Shown here: piece by piece, positions 46,539 to 54,592 of the stretch
Layout of the letters: every line of letters begins with the position of its first letter
Numbering within the stretch: position 1 is the first letter of the stretch
Source: Candidatus Gastranaerophilales bacterium
GTDB lineage: Bacteria; Cyanobacteriota; Vampirovibrionia; Gastranaerophilales; Gastranaerophilaceae
Assembly: GCA_947624645.1 (NCBI GenBank)
Contig: CANQLG010000007.1
Coordinates: forward strand, 26,816 to 90,815
Reading direction: 5' to 3'
DNA: 64,000 nucleotides
Position numbers and translations under genes: made by a program
Notes under the pieces: model-generated
The model's input: only the letters and a program-made list of their open reading frames with translations
Database searches by the model: none
What the model was told of the DNA's origin: nothing

Positions 46539-46808
46539 ATGTCAATAGGTAGATTTATAGCAGGGTTTGCAGTAGGCAGTTTGGTTGGTGCCGTTATTGG
46601 TATCTTACTTGCTCCTCAAACCGGTGAAGAAACAAGAGAACAGTTAATTGATAAATCAAAAGAAATTTGTGACAAGGCTCACTCAACTGTTTCCGAAATC
46701 CAAAATAAAGCTGACGGTATTGTCAGTGATATGCAAGCTAAAGGTGATGAGCTTATTTCTAAACTTCAAGATGTTATCAATAAACAAAAACGCACTGATG
46801 AAGCATAG
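46539..46808 (+). CDS. YtxH-like small membrane protein (second)
   Basis: 89 residues. FIAGFAVGSLVGAVIGILLAP then QTGEETREQL, with a coiled tail (VSDMQAKGDELISKLQDVI). It starts 2 bases after the DUF948-like stop, so the YtxH-DUF948-YtxH trio is one operon. The two YtxH proteins are paralogs, suggesting they flank or pair with the middle protein at the membrane (inference). Confidence 0.75.
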   Translation: MSIGRFIAGFAVGSLVGAVIGILLAPQTGEETREQLIDKSKEICDKAHSTVSEIQNKADGIVSDMQAKGDELISKLQDVINKQKRTDEA

Positions 46809-46824
46809 TTTATGTTTTATTTTT

Positions 46825-46854
46825 AAAAAGTCCGATATATTTATCGGACTTTTT
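46825..46854 (+). terminator. Terminator after the YtxH/DUF948 operon
   Basis: A 13-bp perfect stem (46825-46837 with 46842-46854), loop TATT, ending in a T run: a classical intrinsic terminator. Confidence 0.9.
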
Positions 46855-46917
46855 TAATTGAAATTATTTTTATTTCATTAGATAATAGCATTGTGTAAAC
46901 AAAAAGAGGATTTTCGT

Positions 46918-48153
46918 ATGACAGAAACAATAACTTCAGATATTACTTTAAAACTGGATATTTCTAATCTTACAAAATACGCTGACAGTGCTAAAGTTGC
47001 AGTTGAAACAATTAAATCAAGAGCAGGCAAGTCGGGTCAGTTTTTAAATTGGATTCAAATATTACCTCAAAATCAAATAGATAATATAGATACTCTTTAT
47101 GATATGGCAAAAAAAGCTCAAGACAATAAATATACTGATTTGGCAATACTTGGTATAGGCGGTTCCAGACATACTACCGAATCACTTATCAGAATGATAG
47201 GTAAAGAATCCAATATTCACTTTTATTCTTCCGTTGATTCCGAAAGTTTCAGAAGATTTATTAATTCGTTAGATTTAGCTAAAACACAATTCCTTGTTGT
47301 ATCAAAATCAGGCGGTACTATTGAAACAACGGTTGCTTATGAAAATGCAAAAAAAGTTATGCAGGAATTTTTGGAACGTGAAGATGTATCTGACAGATTT
47401 ATTGCCATGACTGATATTTCTTCCGAAAAAAGCAATTTACGCAAGATGGTAGATGCAGGTGATATTAAGTTATCGGGTTATGTTCATGATGATGTCGGCG
47501 GCAGATTTTCAATTTTTGATGATGCCACAATTTTTACTTTGGCTTTTGCCGGTGTTGCAAAAGAAGATGTTATAGCTATGCTTCAAGCTTCACTTAATGC
47601 TCAGCAAGAATTTTTAAATCCCGATTTAACAAAAAATATTGCACTACAACAGGCTGCTTTTAATGTTCAATCAAGGCTTAAAGGTAAACAAAAACATTTT
47701 ATCGAATATTTTGGTGATGCATTTATGGGCACAACTTTATGGGAAAAACAGCTTAAAAATGAGTCTTTGAAAGCAAGAATATCTACTGATACCAATGTGG
47801 GCCCCGGATATCTTCACTATAACGCTGAAGCTGATTTAGACAGCAATAATAAAGATTCTTTCTTCACTTTTGTTTATGTAACTCCTCAGGAAAAAGTTAC
47901 TCAAGCTGTTTTGACAGGTGTTATTAGTGCATATTCCAATATGCATCCTGTGAGCGTTGTTGAATTAAAAGATTTATCTTTGACTACACTTGCTAAATTT
48001 ATTGAATTTAAACACTTTGAAACTTTGTATACGGGTAATATTCTAAGGCAAATAGACGGAGATATTCCGAATGATGACGTTGCTTTACCTGAAGTTCTTC
48101 AACCTAACGTTGAAATTTATAAAAAAGAAGTAAGAAAAGCAATGGCTGAATAA
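46918..48153 (+). CDS. pgi: Glucose-6-phosphate isomerase
   Basis: 411 residues from ATG 46918 with AGAGGA upstream. ILGIGGSRHTTESL, VVSKSGGTIETT, DDVGGRFSIFDDA and EYFGDAFMGTTLWEKQ correspond to the two SIS domains and active-site region. It interconverts glucose- and fructose-6-phosphate. It is shorter than the E. coli enzyme (549), as expected for the compact bacterial branch. Confidence 0.9.
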   Translation: MTETITSDITLKLDISNLTKYADSAKVAVETIKSRAGKSGQFLNWIQILPQNQIDNIDTLYDMAKKAQDNKYTDLAILGIGGSRHTTESLIRMIGKESNIHFYSSVDSESFRRFINSLDLAKTQFLVVSKSGGTIETTVAYENAKKVMQEFLEREDVSDRFIAMTDISSEKSNLRKMVDAGDIKLSGYVHDDVGGRFSIFDDATIFTLAFAGVAKEDVIAMLQASLNAQQEFLNPDLTKNIALQQAAFNVQSRLKGKQKHFIEYFGDAFMGTTLWEKQLKNESLKARISTDTNVGPGYLHYNAEADLDSNNKDSFFTFVYVTPQEKVTQAVLTGVISAYSNMHPVSVVELKDLSLTTLAKFIEFKHFETLYTGNILRQIDGDIPNDDVALPEVLQPNVEIYKKEVRKAMAE

Positions 48154-48168
48154 TTATAGATTTCTGTT

Positions 48169-48201
48169 AAAAAGGAGGGTGCTTATTGTATCCTCCTTTT
48201 T
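48169..48201 (+). terminator. Terminator after pgi
   Basis: A 10-bp stem (48169-48178 with 48192-48201, AAAAAGGAGG) with a 13-base loop, ending in a T run. Its last bases touch the convergent rnpA stop, and the A-rich 5' arm could also serve rnpA. Confidence 0.8.
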
Positions 48202-48553
48202 ATTTTGTACTTATTAAATTTATTATCGAATTATTGATTTGATTAAAATCTGCACCGATAGCTCCACGATTGGCTTTTACTATTATTGATAAGTATTTGT
48301 TTAAATTATCGATTCGGGAATTTTTTATTAATAATCTGATACTTTCCCTCATAAGCCTTTTTATTCTGTTTCTGACTACCGCACGTTTATGAATCTTTTT
48401 GCTTACAACAAATGCAAATTTTGTATCAAGTTCGGGGGTTGTTTTTTCTTTGCCAAAATAAATACATACATTAGAATCAAAAGTTGTATTATTAACTTTG
48501 TATGTAGCTGTTAAAGCGGAATATTTTTTTAGTCTGTATTTTTTCTGAAGCAT
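48200..48553 (-). CDS. rnpA: Ribonuclease P protein component
   Basis: 117 residues. KFAFVVSKKIHKRAVVRNRIKRLMRES is the RNase P protein signature region (read as two parts: FAFVVSKK and the basic RNR helix AVVRNRIKRLMRE). It assists the RNase P RNA in maturing tRNA 5' ends. It follows rpmH as in most bacteria, but a strong terminator lies between them, and yidD/yidC do not follow. Confidence 0.92.
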   Translation of the reverse strand: MLQKKYRLKKYSALTATYKVNNTTFDSNVCIYFGKEKTTPELDTKFAFVVSKKIHKRAVVRNRIKRLMRESIRLLIKNSRIDNLNKYLSIIVKANRGAIGADFNQINNSIINLISTK

Positions 48554-48567
48554 AAGTATATAATAAC

Positions 48568-48597
48568 AAAAAAGGACTGTTTCGACAGTCCTTTTTT
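48568..48597 (-). terminator. Hairpin between rpmH and rnpA
   Basis: A perfect 13-bp stem (48568-48580 with 48585-48597), 4-base loop, flanked by A and T runs on the two sides. On the minus strand it would end most rpmH transcripts and let only part continue into rnpA. Confidence 0.85.
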
Positions 48598-48615
48598 TAT
48601 AAAAAACATAAAATA

Positions 48616-48768
48616 TTAAGCTCTTTCTTTAGCAGTAATAGCCAATTTGTGGCGGCCTTTAGCTCTGCGTCTGTTTATAACCTCTTGTCCGCCTGATGTA
48701 GCCATACGTGCTCTGAAACCGCTTACATTTTGTCTTTTCCTTTTTGTTCCTTCCAAAGTACGTCTCAT
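48616..48768 (-). CDS. rpmH: 50S ribosomal protein L34
   Basis: 50 residues: [49 protein letters not shown]. This is the complete, highly basic L34 sequence in the less common [11 protein letters not shown] form. AGGAG lies upstream of the ATG. It is paired with rnpA; dnaA and an origin are not beside it, where proC starts instead. Confidence 0.95.
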   Translation of the reverse strand: MRRTLEGTKRKRQNVSGFRARMATSGGQEVINRRRAKGRHKLAITAKERA

Positions 48769-48860
48769 TTTATTTCTCCTTGAATATATTATTTTTATTG
48801 TATCATAATAAATAAGACAAAAACGAAAGTCAAATACTAAAAATATAAAGGTTAAATATT

Positions 48861-49658
48861 ATGAACAAAATAGGTTTTATAGGCGGTGGAAAAATGGCTT
48901 CCGCTATTATAAAAGGGATTATTAATTCAAATCTGTTTTTACCCTCTGATATTTATGTTTCCGCAAAAACAGAAAAAACTTTAAATTCTTTGAAAAATAA
49001 TTTCGGCGTAAATACAACTTCAGAGAATATTGAAGTAGTTAAAAATACCAATATTATAATACTTGCCGTAAAACCTTTTGTTGTAAAAAGTATTTTGGAA
49101 GAAATTAAATCTGCAATTACCGATGATAAATTAATTATTTCAATAGCGGCAGGAATTTCTATAAACTCAATAGAAAAAATTACGGGGAATATCCCGATAA
49201 TAAGGGTTATGCCTAATACTCCCGCACTTGTGAATGAGGGTATGAGCGCAATATGTTCGGGAAAATTTGCAAAAGAAGAAAATATAAAAATAACTTCTGA
49301 AATATTTAATAAAATAGGCAAAGTAATAAATACGAATGAAAAATATATAGATATTGTTACTGCAATTTCAGGTTCAGGACCCGCTTTTTATTATTATATT
49401 ATTGATGAGATAGCTAAATCGGGCGAAAAATTAGGACTTGACTATAAGACATGTTTGCAATTATCGGCGCAAACGGCATTAGGTGCAGCGAAAATGATTT
49501 TAGATACCCAAATCCCCCCTAATACATTAATAGAAAATGTCACAACCCCCGGTGGTTGCACTGAACAAGGCAATAATGTACTGATAAAAAGAAATGTAAG
49601 TGATATTATTAATGAGACAATTACAAAAACCATGGAAAAAGCAAAATCTTTGGGATAG
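48861..49658 (+). CDS. proC: Pyrroline-5-carboxylate reductase
   Basis: 265 residues. N-terminal NADP motif IGFIGGGKMASAIIKG, VMPNTPALVNEG, SGSGPAFYYYIIDE and TTPGGCTEQG are ProC signatures. It makes proline. Its stop is 8 bases before the AICAR transformylase start, so the two may be co-transcribed. Confidence 0.95.
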   Translation: MNKIGFIGGGKMASAIIKGIINSNLFLPSDIYVSAKTEKTLNSLKNNFGVNTTSENIEVVKNTNIIILAVKPFVVKSILEEIKSAITDDKLIISIAAGISINSIEKITGNIPIIRVMPNTPALVNEGMSAICSGKFAKEENIKITSEIFNKIGKVINTNEKYIDIVTAISGSGPAFYYYIIDEIAKSGEKLGLDYKTCLQLSAQTALGAAKMILDTQIPPNTLIENVTTPGGCTEQGNNVLIKRNVSDIINETITKTMEKAKSLG

Positions 49659-49666
49659 GAGTATAT

Positions 49667-50641
49667 ATGGAAAATGTAAAATTACTTAGTGAATGGCTGA
49701 GAGAAAATTCTGAAAATCTCAATATTAAAGAAGAATATCTGCTACGATACGGAGAAAATCCTCATCAGGAAGCGAGTTTATACATTAATAACTCTACAAT
49801 TGACTATGAAGTTTTAAACGGTAAAGCACTTTCTTATAATAATATATCCGATATGACCGTATGTACCAATATTTTAAGTGAATTTTATGATGTTTGTGCC
49901 TGTGTGGTAGTTAAACATACTACGCCTTGTGCTGTTGCTCTGGGTGAAAATATTCAACAGGCATGGCTTAAGGCGCTTGATTGTGATCCTTTAAGTTCTT
50001 TTGAAAGTGTTGTTGGTTTTTCTCAGGTTATAAATGAAGAATTAGCAAAAGAACTTTCTTCGGTACCGCTTGATTGCATTATTGCTCCCGATTATACACC
50101 TAAGGCTTTAGCTATCTTACAAACAAACGAAAATTTAATAATAATAAGATTGAATACTCCTCTAAATGAATATAAAAACTATTTATCTGAAGAAATAAAG
50201 AATACTCCTTTCGGAATTTTAGTTCAAACTCCGGATAGAGGTGAACTTGATAAAGATAATTTTAAAGTTGTAACGAAAACAAAACCAAGCGCAGAGATGG
50301 TGGAGGATATGATATTCGCTTGGAAAGTCGCAAAACATTCTAAATCAAATGCAATAGTTATAGCGAAAGACTTTAAAACTTTAGGTATAGGACAGGGGCA
50401 AACAAATATGATTGATGCATTTGAACTTGCATTAAATAAAGCTTGTGACGGCTCAAAAGATGCAGTAGCTGCTTGTGACGGTATTTTGCCCGCCATAGAT
50501 AATATATATGCCGCTGCTCAAGGCAGAATTTCCGCTATTATACAAACAGGCGGCAGCCTTAAGGATGATGAAATTATTAAAGCGGCTGATAAATATAATA
50601 TTTCCGTAATAACTACAAAGATGAGACATTTCAGGCATTAA
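49667..50641 (+). CDS. Stand-alone AICAR transformylase (C-terminal half of PurH)
   Basis: 324 residues. RYGENPHQEA, GKALSYNNISDM, VVVKHTTPCAVA with the catalytic Lys-His, DPLSSFESVVGF, FAWKVAKHSKSNAIVIAKD, GIGQGQTNMID, and the end VITTKMRHFRH all belong to the AICAR formyltransferase domain. The N-terminal IMP cyclohydrolase domain of normal PurH (about 200 residues) is absent; the protein begins only some 25 residues before the first motif. It would add the formyl group from 10-formyl-tetrahydrofolate in purine synthesis. Ring closure to IMP must be done by another protein. Confidence 0.85.
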   Translation: MENVKLLSEWLRENSENLNIKEEYLLRYGENPHQEASLYINNSTIDYEVLNGKALSYNNISDMTVCTNILSEFYDVCACVVVKHTTPCAVALGENIQQAWLKALDCDPLSSFESVVGFSQVINEELAKELSSVPLDCIIAPDYTPKALAILQTNENLIIIRLNTPLNEYKNYLSEEIKNTPFGILVQTPDRGELDKDNFKVVTKTKPSAEMVEDMIFAWKVAKHSKSNAIVIAKDFKTLGIGQGQTNMIDAFELALNKACDGSKDAVAACDGILPAIDNIYAAAQGRISAIIQTGGSLKDDEIIKAADKYNISVITTKMRHFRH

Positions 50642-50643
50642 AT

Positions 50644-51801
50644 ATGGAAATCAAAACGTCTAAAAATACAATAAGGGCAATGTCGGCAGGACATTTTATT
50701 ACGGATGCATATTCGGGATTTTTAAATCCGATTATGCCTTTTATTGCCGCACATATTGGGATATCTATGGCATTTGCTACCGTATTAATCTCAATATCCA
50801 ATTTAACTTCATCATTATCCCAGCCGTTTTTCGGATATATTGCCGACAGATGGCAGAAAAGATTTTTTGTATTTTGGGGTATGATTATGGCTTCTGTATT
50901 TTTATCGTTTTTAGGGATTGCTCAGAATATATATATGCTTATTATATTTTTAATGCTCGGACATATGGGTGTGGCTTTTTTTCATCCTCAGGCAACCAGT
51001 ATTGTTTCGGATTATTCTTCAAATTATTCCGACAGTAAAGAAATGAGTATTTTTATAGCATTGGGAACATTCGGGTTTGCGCTTGGTCCTGCCATATCTT
51101 CAGGCATTGCTCAAATTTGGGGATTATCAAAACTTCCTTTTGTTTGTTTTATAGGAATAATTTCAGCTTTTATTATTTTGAAAAATACTCCGAAATTATC
51201 TCAAAATAAAGTTAATCAGCCTAAAATTTCTTTACTTTCCGCATTGAAAAAAATATTTAATAATTTACCCGTTGCAATTTTGGTTGCAGCTTCGATTGTT
51301 AAATCATTTGTTGTTTCTTCTTTTTCAATAATTTTACCGTTTTATTGGAAAAGCTGCGGTTATAATGTTTCATCAATCGGAATGATATTGTTAGCATTTA
51401 TGCTGGCAGGGGCATTTGGGGTTATTTCAAGTCCTTTTGTCGAAAAATTTGCGGGTGTTAAAAAAGTTTTCTATATCTCACTCATTAGTGTTATGCCGCT
51501 CGGTGTATTATTCTATATGTCTTCCGCAAGAGGTATTTTGGGATTGATTTCGTTTATATTAATCGGTTATGTCAGTTTTTTGGCTGTGCCTGTTAATATG
51601 TCTTTAGCTCAAAGATTAATGCCGGAATTTAAAAGTATGATTTCAGGATTTATCGGCGGATTCAGCTGGGGTGTTATTGGGCTTATTTTACCTTTAATCA
51701 GTTTGCTTGCCGAAAAAACTGGAATCATGAATATTCTTTTAATAATGACATTTATCCCGTTTCTGTTTTCTTATTTTATAAAATATTTACCTGAAGATTA
51801 A
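50644..51801 (+). CDS. MFS transporter, fosmidomycin-resistance (Fsr)-like
   Basis: 385 residues, about 12 membrane segments. HFITDAYSGFLNPIMPF at the N-terminus and GHMGVAFFHPQA in segment 4 resemble the Fsr subgroup of the major facilitator family. PFFGYIADRWQKR is the usual loop motif between segments 2 and 3. It is likely an exporter of unknown substrate. It starts 3 bases after the AICAR transformylase stop. Confidence 0.8.
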   Translation: MEIKTSKNTIRAMSAGHFITDAYSGFLNPIMPFIAAHIGISMAFATVLISISNLTSSLSQPFFGYIADRWQKRFFVFWGMIMASVFLSFLGIAQNIYMLIIFLMLGHMGVAFFHPQATSIVSDYSSNYSDSKEMSIFIALGTFGFALGPAISSGIAQIWGLSKLPFVCFIGIISAFIILKNTPKLSQNKVNQPKISLLSALKKIFNNLPVAILVAASIVKSFVVSSFSIILPFYWKSCGYNVSSIGMILLAFMLAGAFGVISSPFVEKFAGVKKVFYISLISVMPLGVLFYMSSARGILGLISFILIGYVSFLAVPVNMSLAQRLMPEFKSMISGFIGGFSWGVIGLILPLISLLAEKTGIMNILLIMTFIPFLFSYFIKYLPED

Positions 51802-52406
51802 ACAATATATTGCAATGCTTGAGCATCATACAGTTTTCTTTTTGCCGCATTCCATAAAGCTCTGCGTTGATAATCTTTGCAGTTTTCAAGTAATTTCGGA
51901 GTTTTTGATTCGGGGCTTGCCGCCATTCTTTCCATTAAGTTGATTCTGTTATAAAATTTGCGGTTTGTTGATTTAAAGGCTTCCATTGGGTCTATACCCG
52001 AATCTTTTGCTATACTTGCTGCGGTATAGAATATATCTCCCATTTCTTCTTCCATATGGTCATAATTTTGTTGAGTTTTGCTTACTTCATATTCACTTTT
52101 TGCCACGTTAAATTCTTCTATTTCTTCTAAAAGACAATCATTCCAAGCATCGGCAGACTTAACAAAATTAATTCCTCTTGTTACATCGTCAAGCTTTGTA
52201 AAAGTATCAAACACATTATTATTGTTTGGGTTTATATGTTTTGTAAGTTTTAACGGCGGAATTTTTGCTTTCTTATTTTGGTTGAATTGTGCCAATAAAT
52301 TGCTTATTTCTTTATCAATGGCACTCGGTTCGATTGAATTTCTTCTTCTGCTCTGACACATTGATATATTCTTATTTTGATTATAAGTATTTAATCTTAC
52401 TTGCAT
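51798..52406 (-). CDS. MazG-like nucleotide pyrophosphohydrolase domain protein
   Basis: 202 residues from ATG 52406 with AAAGGAG 6 bases upstream (a longer frame to 52475 overlaps tsaC and lacks an RBS). The N-terminal third is Asn/Gln-rich and unassigned. From about residue 110, LLEEIEEFNVA and HMEEEMGDIFYTAASIA give the EExxE and ExxD metal-binding motifs of the MazG fold, then GIDPMEAFKSTNRKFYNRI. MazG-type enzymes hydrolyse NTPs to NMPs. Its end overlaps the convergent MFS gene by 4 bases. Confidence 0.75.
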   Translation of the reverse strand: MQVRLNTYNQNKNISMCQSRRRNSIEPSAIDKEISNLLAQFNQNKKAKIPPLKLTKHINPNNNNVFDTFTKLDDVTRGINFVKSADAWNDCLLEEIEEFNVAKSEYEVSKTQQNYDHMEEEMGDIFYTAASIAKDSGIDPMEAFKSTNRKFYNRINLMERMAASPESKTPKLLENCKDYQRRALWNAAKRKLYDAQALQYIV

Positions 52407-52464
52407 TGTTCTCTCCTTTGACATGTGTAAAACTTCAAGATAAACTTTTTTGCCATTAAGTTTA

Positions 52465-53058
52465 TTAAAAAACAATGCTTCCTTGTCTTAATATATTTAT
52501 TTTATTATTAATTATTGTAATTACGGTAGATTCAAGACCTTGGCATTTATATCCGAAATCTTGGTATACAATATCAGCCATAGCACCTATTGAATTCTTG
52601 GCTTCAAGGTATGTTTTTGACGAGGGATGGTTTGATAAATTTGCACTGGTTGTTGCAAGAACGTGTCCTTTGATTTCCCCGCACAGCGTTTTAAAAAACA
52701 TATTATCCGGAACTCTTATTCCAATTGTATCTTTCCCGGATGTTATATATATAGGAGTTTTATCGGATTTTTTTGTTACTAAAGTAACAGCCCCCGGAAA
52801 ATAGTTATCGGTAATTTCTTTTTCTTGTTCGCTTAAAGAATTTATATAAGGCAAAAGATTTTTAATACTGTCAGACATTAAAATTAAAGGTTTTGAAGTA
52901 TCTCTGCCTTTTATTTTATATATTTTATCAACAGCAGTTTTATTATTTGGCAGACAGCCTAAACCCCATACCGTGTCTGTAACAAAAGCTATTACTCCTC
53001 CCGATTCCAGGGTTTTATTTAGCAAATTTTTGTCTAATATAATTTTTGATTCTTCCAA
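52465..53058 (-). CDS. tsaC: Threonylcarbamoyl-AMP synthase (TsaC/YrdC), TTG start
   Basis: 197 residues. FVTDTVWGLGC, YKIKGRDTSKPLILM and ATTSANLSNHPSSKT are the YrdC-fold substrate motifs (the K-x-R..S-K-P site). It activates threonine and bicarbonate for the t6A modification of tRNA. The start is TTG at 53058 with AGGAG 7 bases upstream, inside the 3' end of murJ (44-base overlap). The alternative ATG codons lie too far downstream. Confidence 0.9.
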   Translation of the reverse strand: MEESKIILDKNLLNKTLESGGVIAFVTDTVWGLGCLPNNKTAVDKIYKIKGRDTSKPLILMSDSIKNLLPYINSLSEQEKEITDNYFPGAVTLVTKKSDKTPIYITSGKDTIGIRVPDNMFFKTLCGEIKGHVLATTSANLSNHPSSKTYLEAKNSIGAMADIVYQDFGYKCQGLESTVITIINNKINILRQGSIVF

Positions 53059-54592
53059 GTAATTCTCCTACGTATTCAATTCTGAATAATGCTGCCAATA
53101 TGGTATATGTACTCATACATAGTATAAACATAACAATGGTTTTTAATAACAACATAGTCCAATTTGCACTGTTTATAGTCCACAAATTATATATTATCAG
53201 GTTAAATCCGAATGCTAAAATAGCTGCCAGTACCATTTTGCATAAGTTTTTAAAATATATTTTATAGTCGAGGTTAATTTTCTTAAGTAAAATACATCCT
53301 AATAGAGTAGCATTAATTAGAGTAACAAGTGATGTTGAAAGAGTTATTGCCGCTATACCAAGTTTTTCTATGAATAAGGAGTTTAATATAAATTTTAGAA
53401 TTATTGAAGAAAATGCAACTAAAAACGGAGTTTTTGAGTCATTAAAAGAGTAAAAAATCCTTGTTATGGAATCTCTAAAAACATAAGGAATAATAGCAAA
53501 AGATAAGAATGTTAAGGCTTGAGCTACCATATATGTTGCATGAGAATCAAACTCTCCTCTTTGAAACACTATTTGGACAGTATCATATCCCAAGAGTATG
53601 ATGCAAAACATAATCGGAATAGCGACAAAATTTAAAAGCCCGACTCCTTTATGAAAATAATATTTAATATCATCATATTTTTTCTCTCCTACCAATTTAG
53701 AAAAGATTGGGAATAAAGGAACCAAAAATGCCGTAACAAGAATACCGACAGGAAATTGAAATACTCTGTTTGCGTATCCTATTGCTGTCCAAGCACCTTC
53801 TTTCAATTGTGACGCAAAAAACATATCAACATATACATATATTTGACCTATTGTGGAACTTAAAGCTGCGGGGAAAACCAATTCTATAAGGTTTTTTAAT
53901 TCGGGATTATTTTTTATATCAAAATTGGGCTTAATTTTAAATCCTAACTTTCTTACGGCAGGCGCCTGAACCAAAAATTGCAATAATGCGCCTATTGAAG
54001 TAGCTGCTGCAAGTGAAATCCCAAATTTATCGCCTTTTGTAAATGCTATTATAAATATTATGCTTAAACTCATCAGTACAGGCGAAATGTTCGGCAGGAA
54101 AAAGCATCTGTATGTTATTAACAGCCCGTAATATATGCCTATAATACCTCCTATTAATATAACGGGGGTCATTATTTTTAAATGCATGCTTGCTAAAGAT
54201 ATAAGTTCGCTGTTATCCGAGTGAATTATTATCCCTAAAATTTTGTCGGAAAAGATAAATATTATAATTGAAAGTATTAAAAATACTATAAATGTTAATG
54301 TTAAAAAAGTATTGAATAATTTATTAACTTTTTCCTGTGGAATTTTATCTTCGGGATTAATAAGTTTTGCAAATACACTTACAGTTGCACTGTGGAATGG
54401 TCCGCCTACTCCGCCCATAAGTATTATTGCTAAAGACGGTATTTGATAGGCATAAAAGTAAGCATCCGAAACAAATCCGGCTCCGTAATAATTAGCGATA
54501 CATATATCACGTATAAACCCTACAAATTTGGATATTATTGTGACAAATGCTATAAGCCAAGCCGCTTTAAGTAAGGAACTGTCTTTACTCAC
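53015..54592 (-). CDS. murJ: Lipid II flippase MurJ (MVF family)
   Basis: 525 residues, about 14 membrane segments. KFVGFIRDICIANYYGAG near the start, MGGVGGPFHSATVSVF, and the mid-protein FPAALSSTIGQIYVYVDMF fit MurJ. It moves the peptidoglycan precursor across the inner membrane. It overlaps the spoIID stop by 8 bases and tsaC by 44, so spoIID-murJ-tsaC is one unit linking two cell-wall genes. Confidence 0.93.
   Translation of the reverse strand: MSKDSSLLKAAWLIAFVTIISKFVGFIRDICIANYYGAGFVSDAYFYAYQIPSLAIILMGGVGGPFHSATVSVFAKLINPEDKIPQEKVNKLFNTFLTLTFIVFLILSIIIFIFSDKILGIIIHSDNSELISLASMHLKIMTPVILIGGIIGIYYGLLITYRCFFLPNISPVLMSLSIIFIIAFTKGDKFGISLAAATSIGALLQFLVQAPAVRKLGFKIKPNFDIKNNPELKNLIELVFPAALSSTIGQIYVYVDMFFASQLKEGAWTAIGYANRVFQFPVGILVTAFLVPLFPIFSKLVGEKKYDDIKYYFHKGVGLLNFVAIPIMFCIILLGYDTVQIVFQRGEFDSHATYMVAQALTFLSFAIIPYVFRDSITRIFYSFNDSKTPFLVAFSSIILKFILNSLFIEKLGIAAITLSTSLVTLINATLLGCILLKKINLDYKIYFKNLCKMVLAAILAFGFNLIIYNLWTINSANWTMLLLKTIVMFILCMSTYTILAALFRIEYVGELLGRIKNYIRQKFAK

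Noticed and set aside
48770..48860. Replication origin next to rpmH
   Set aside because: The gap is only about 90 bases, shows no DnaA-box cluster, and dnaA is absent; proC follows.
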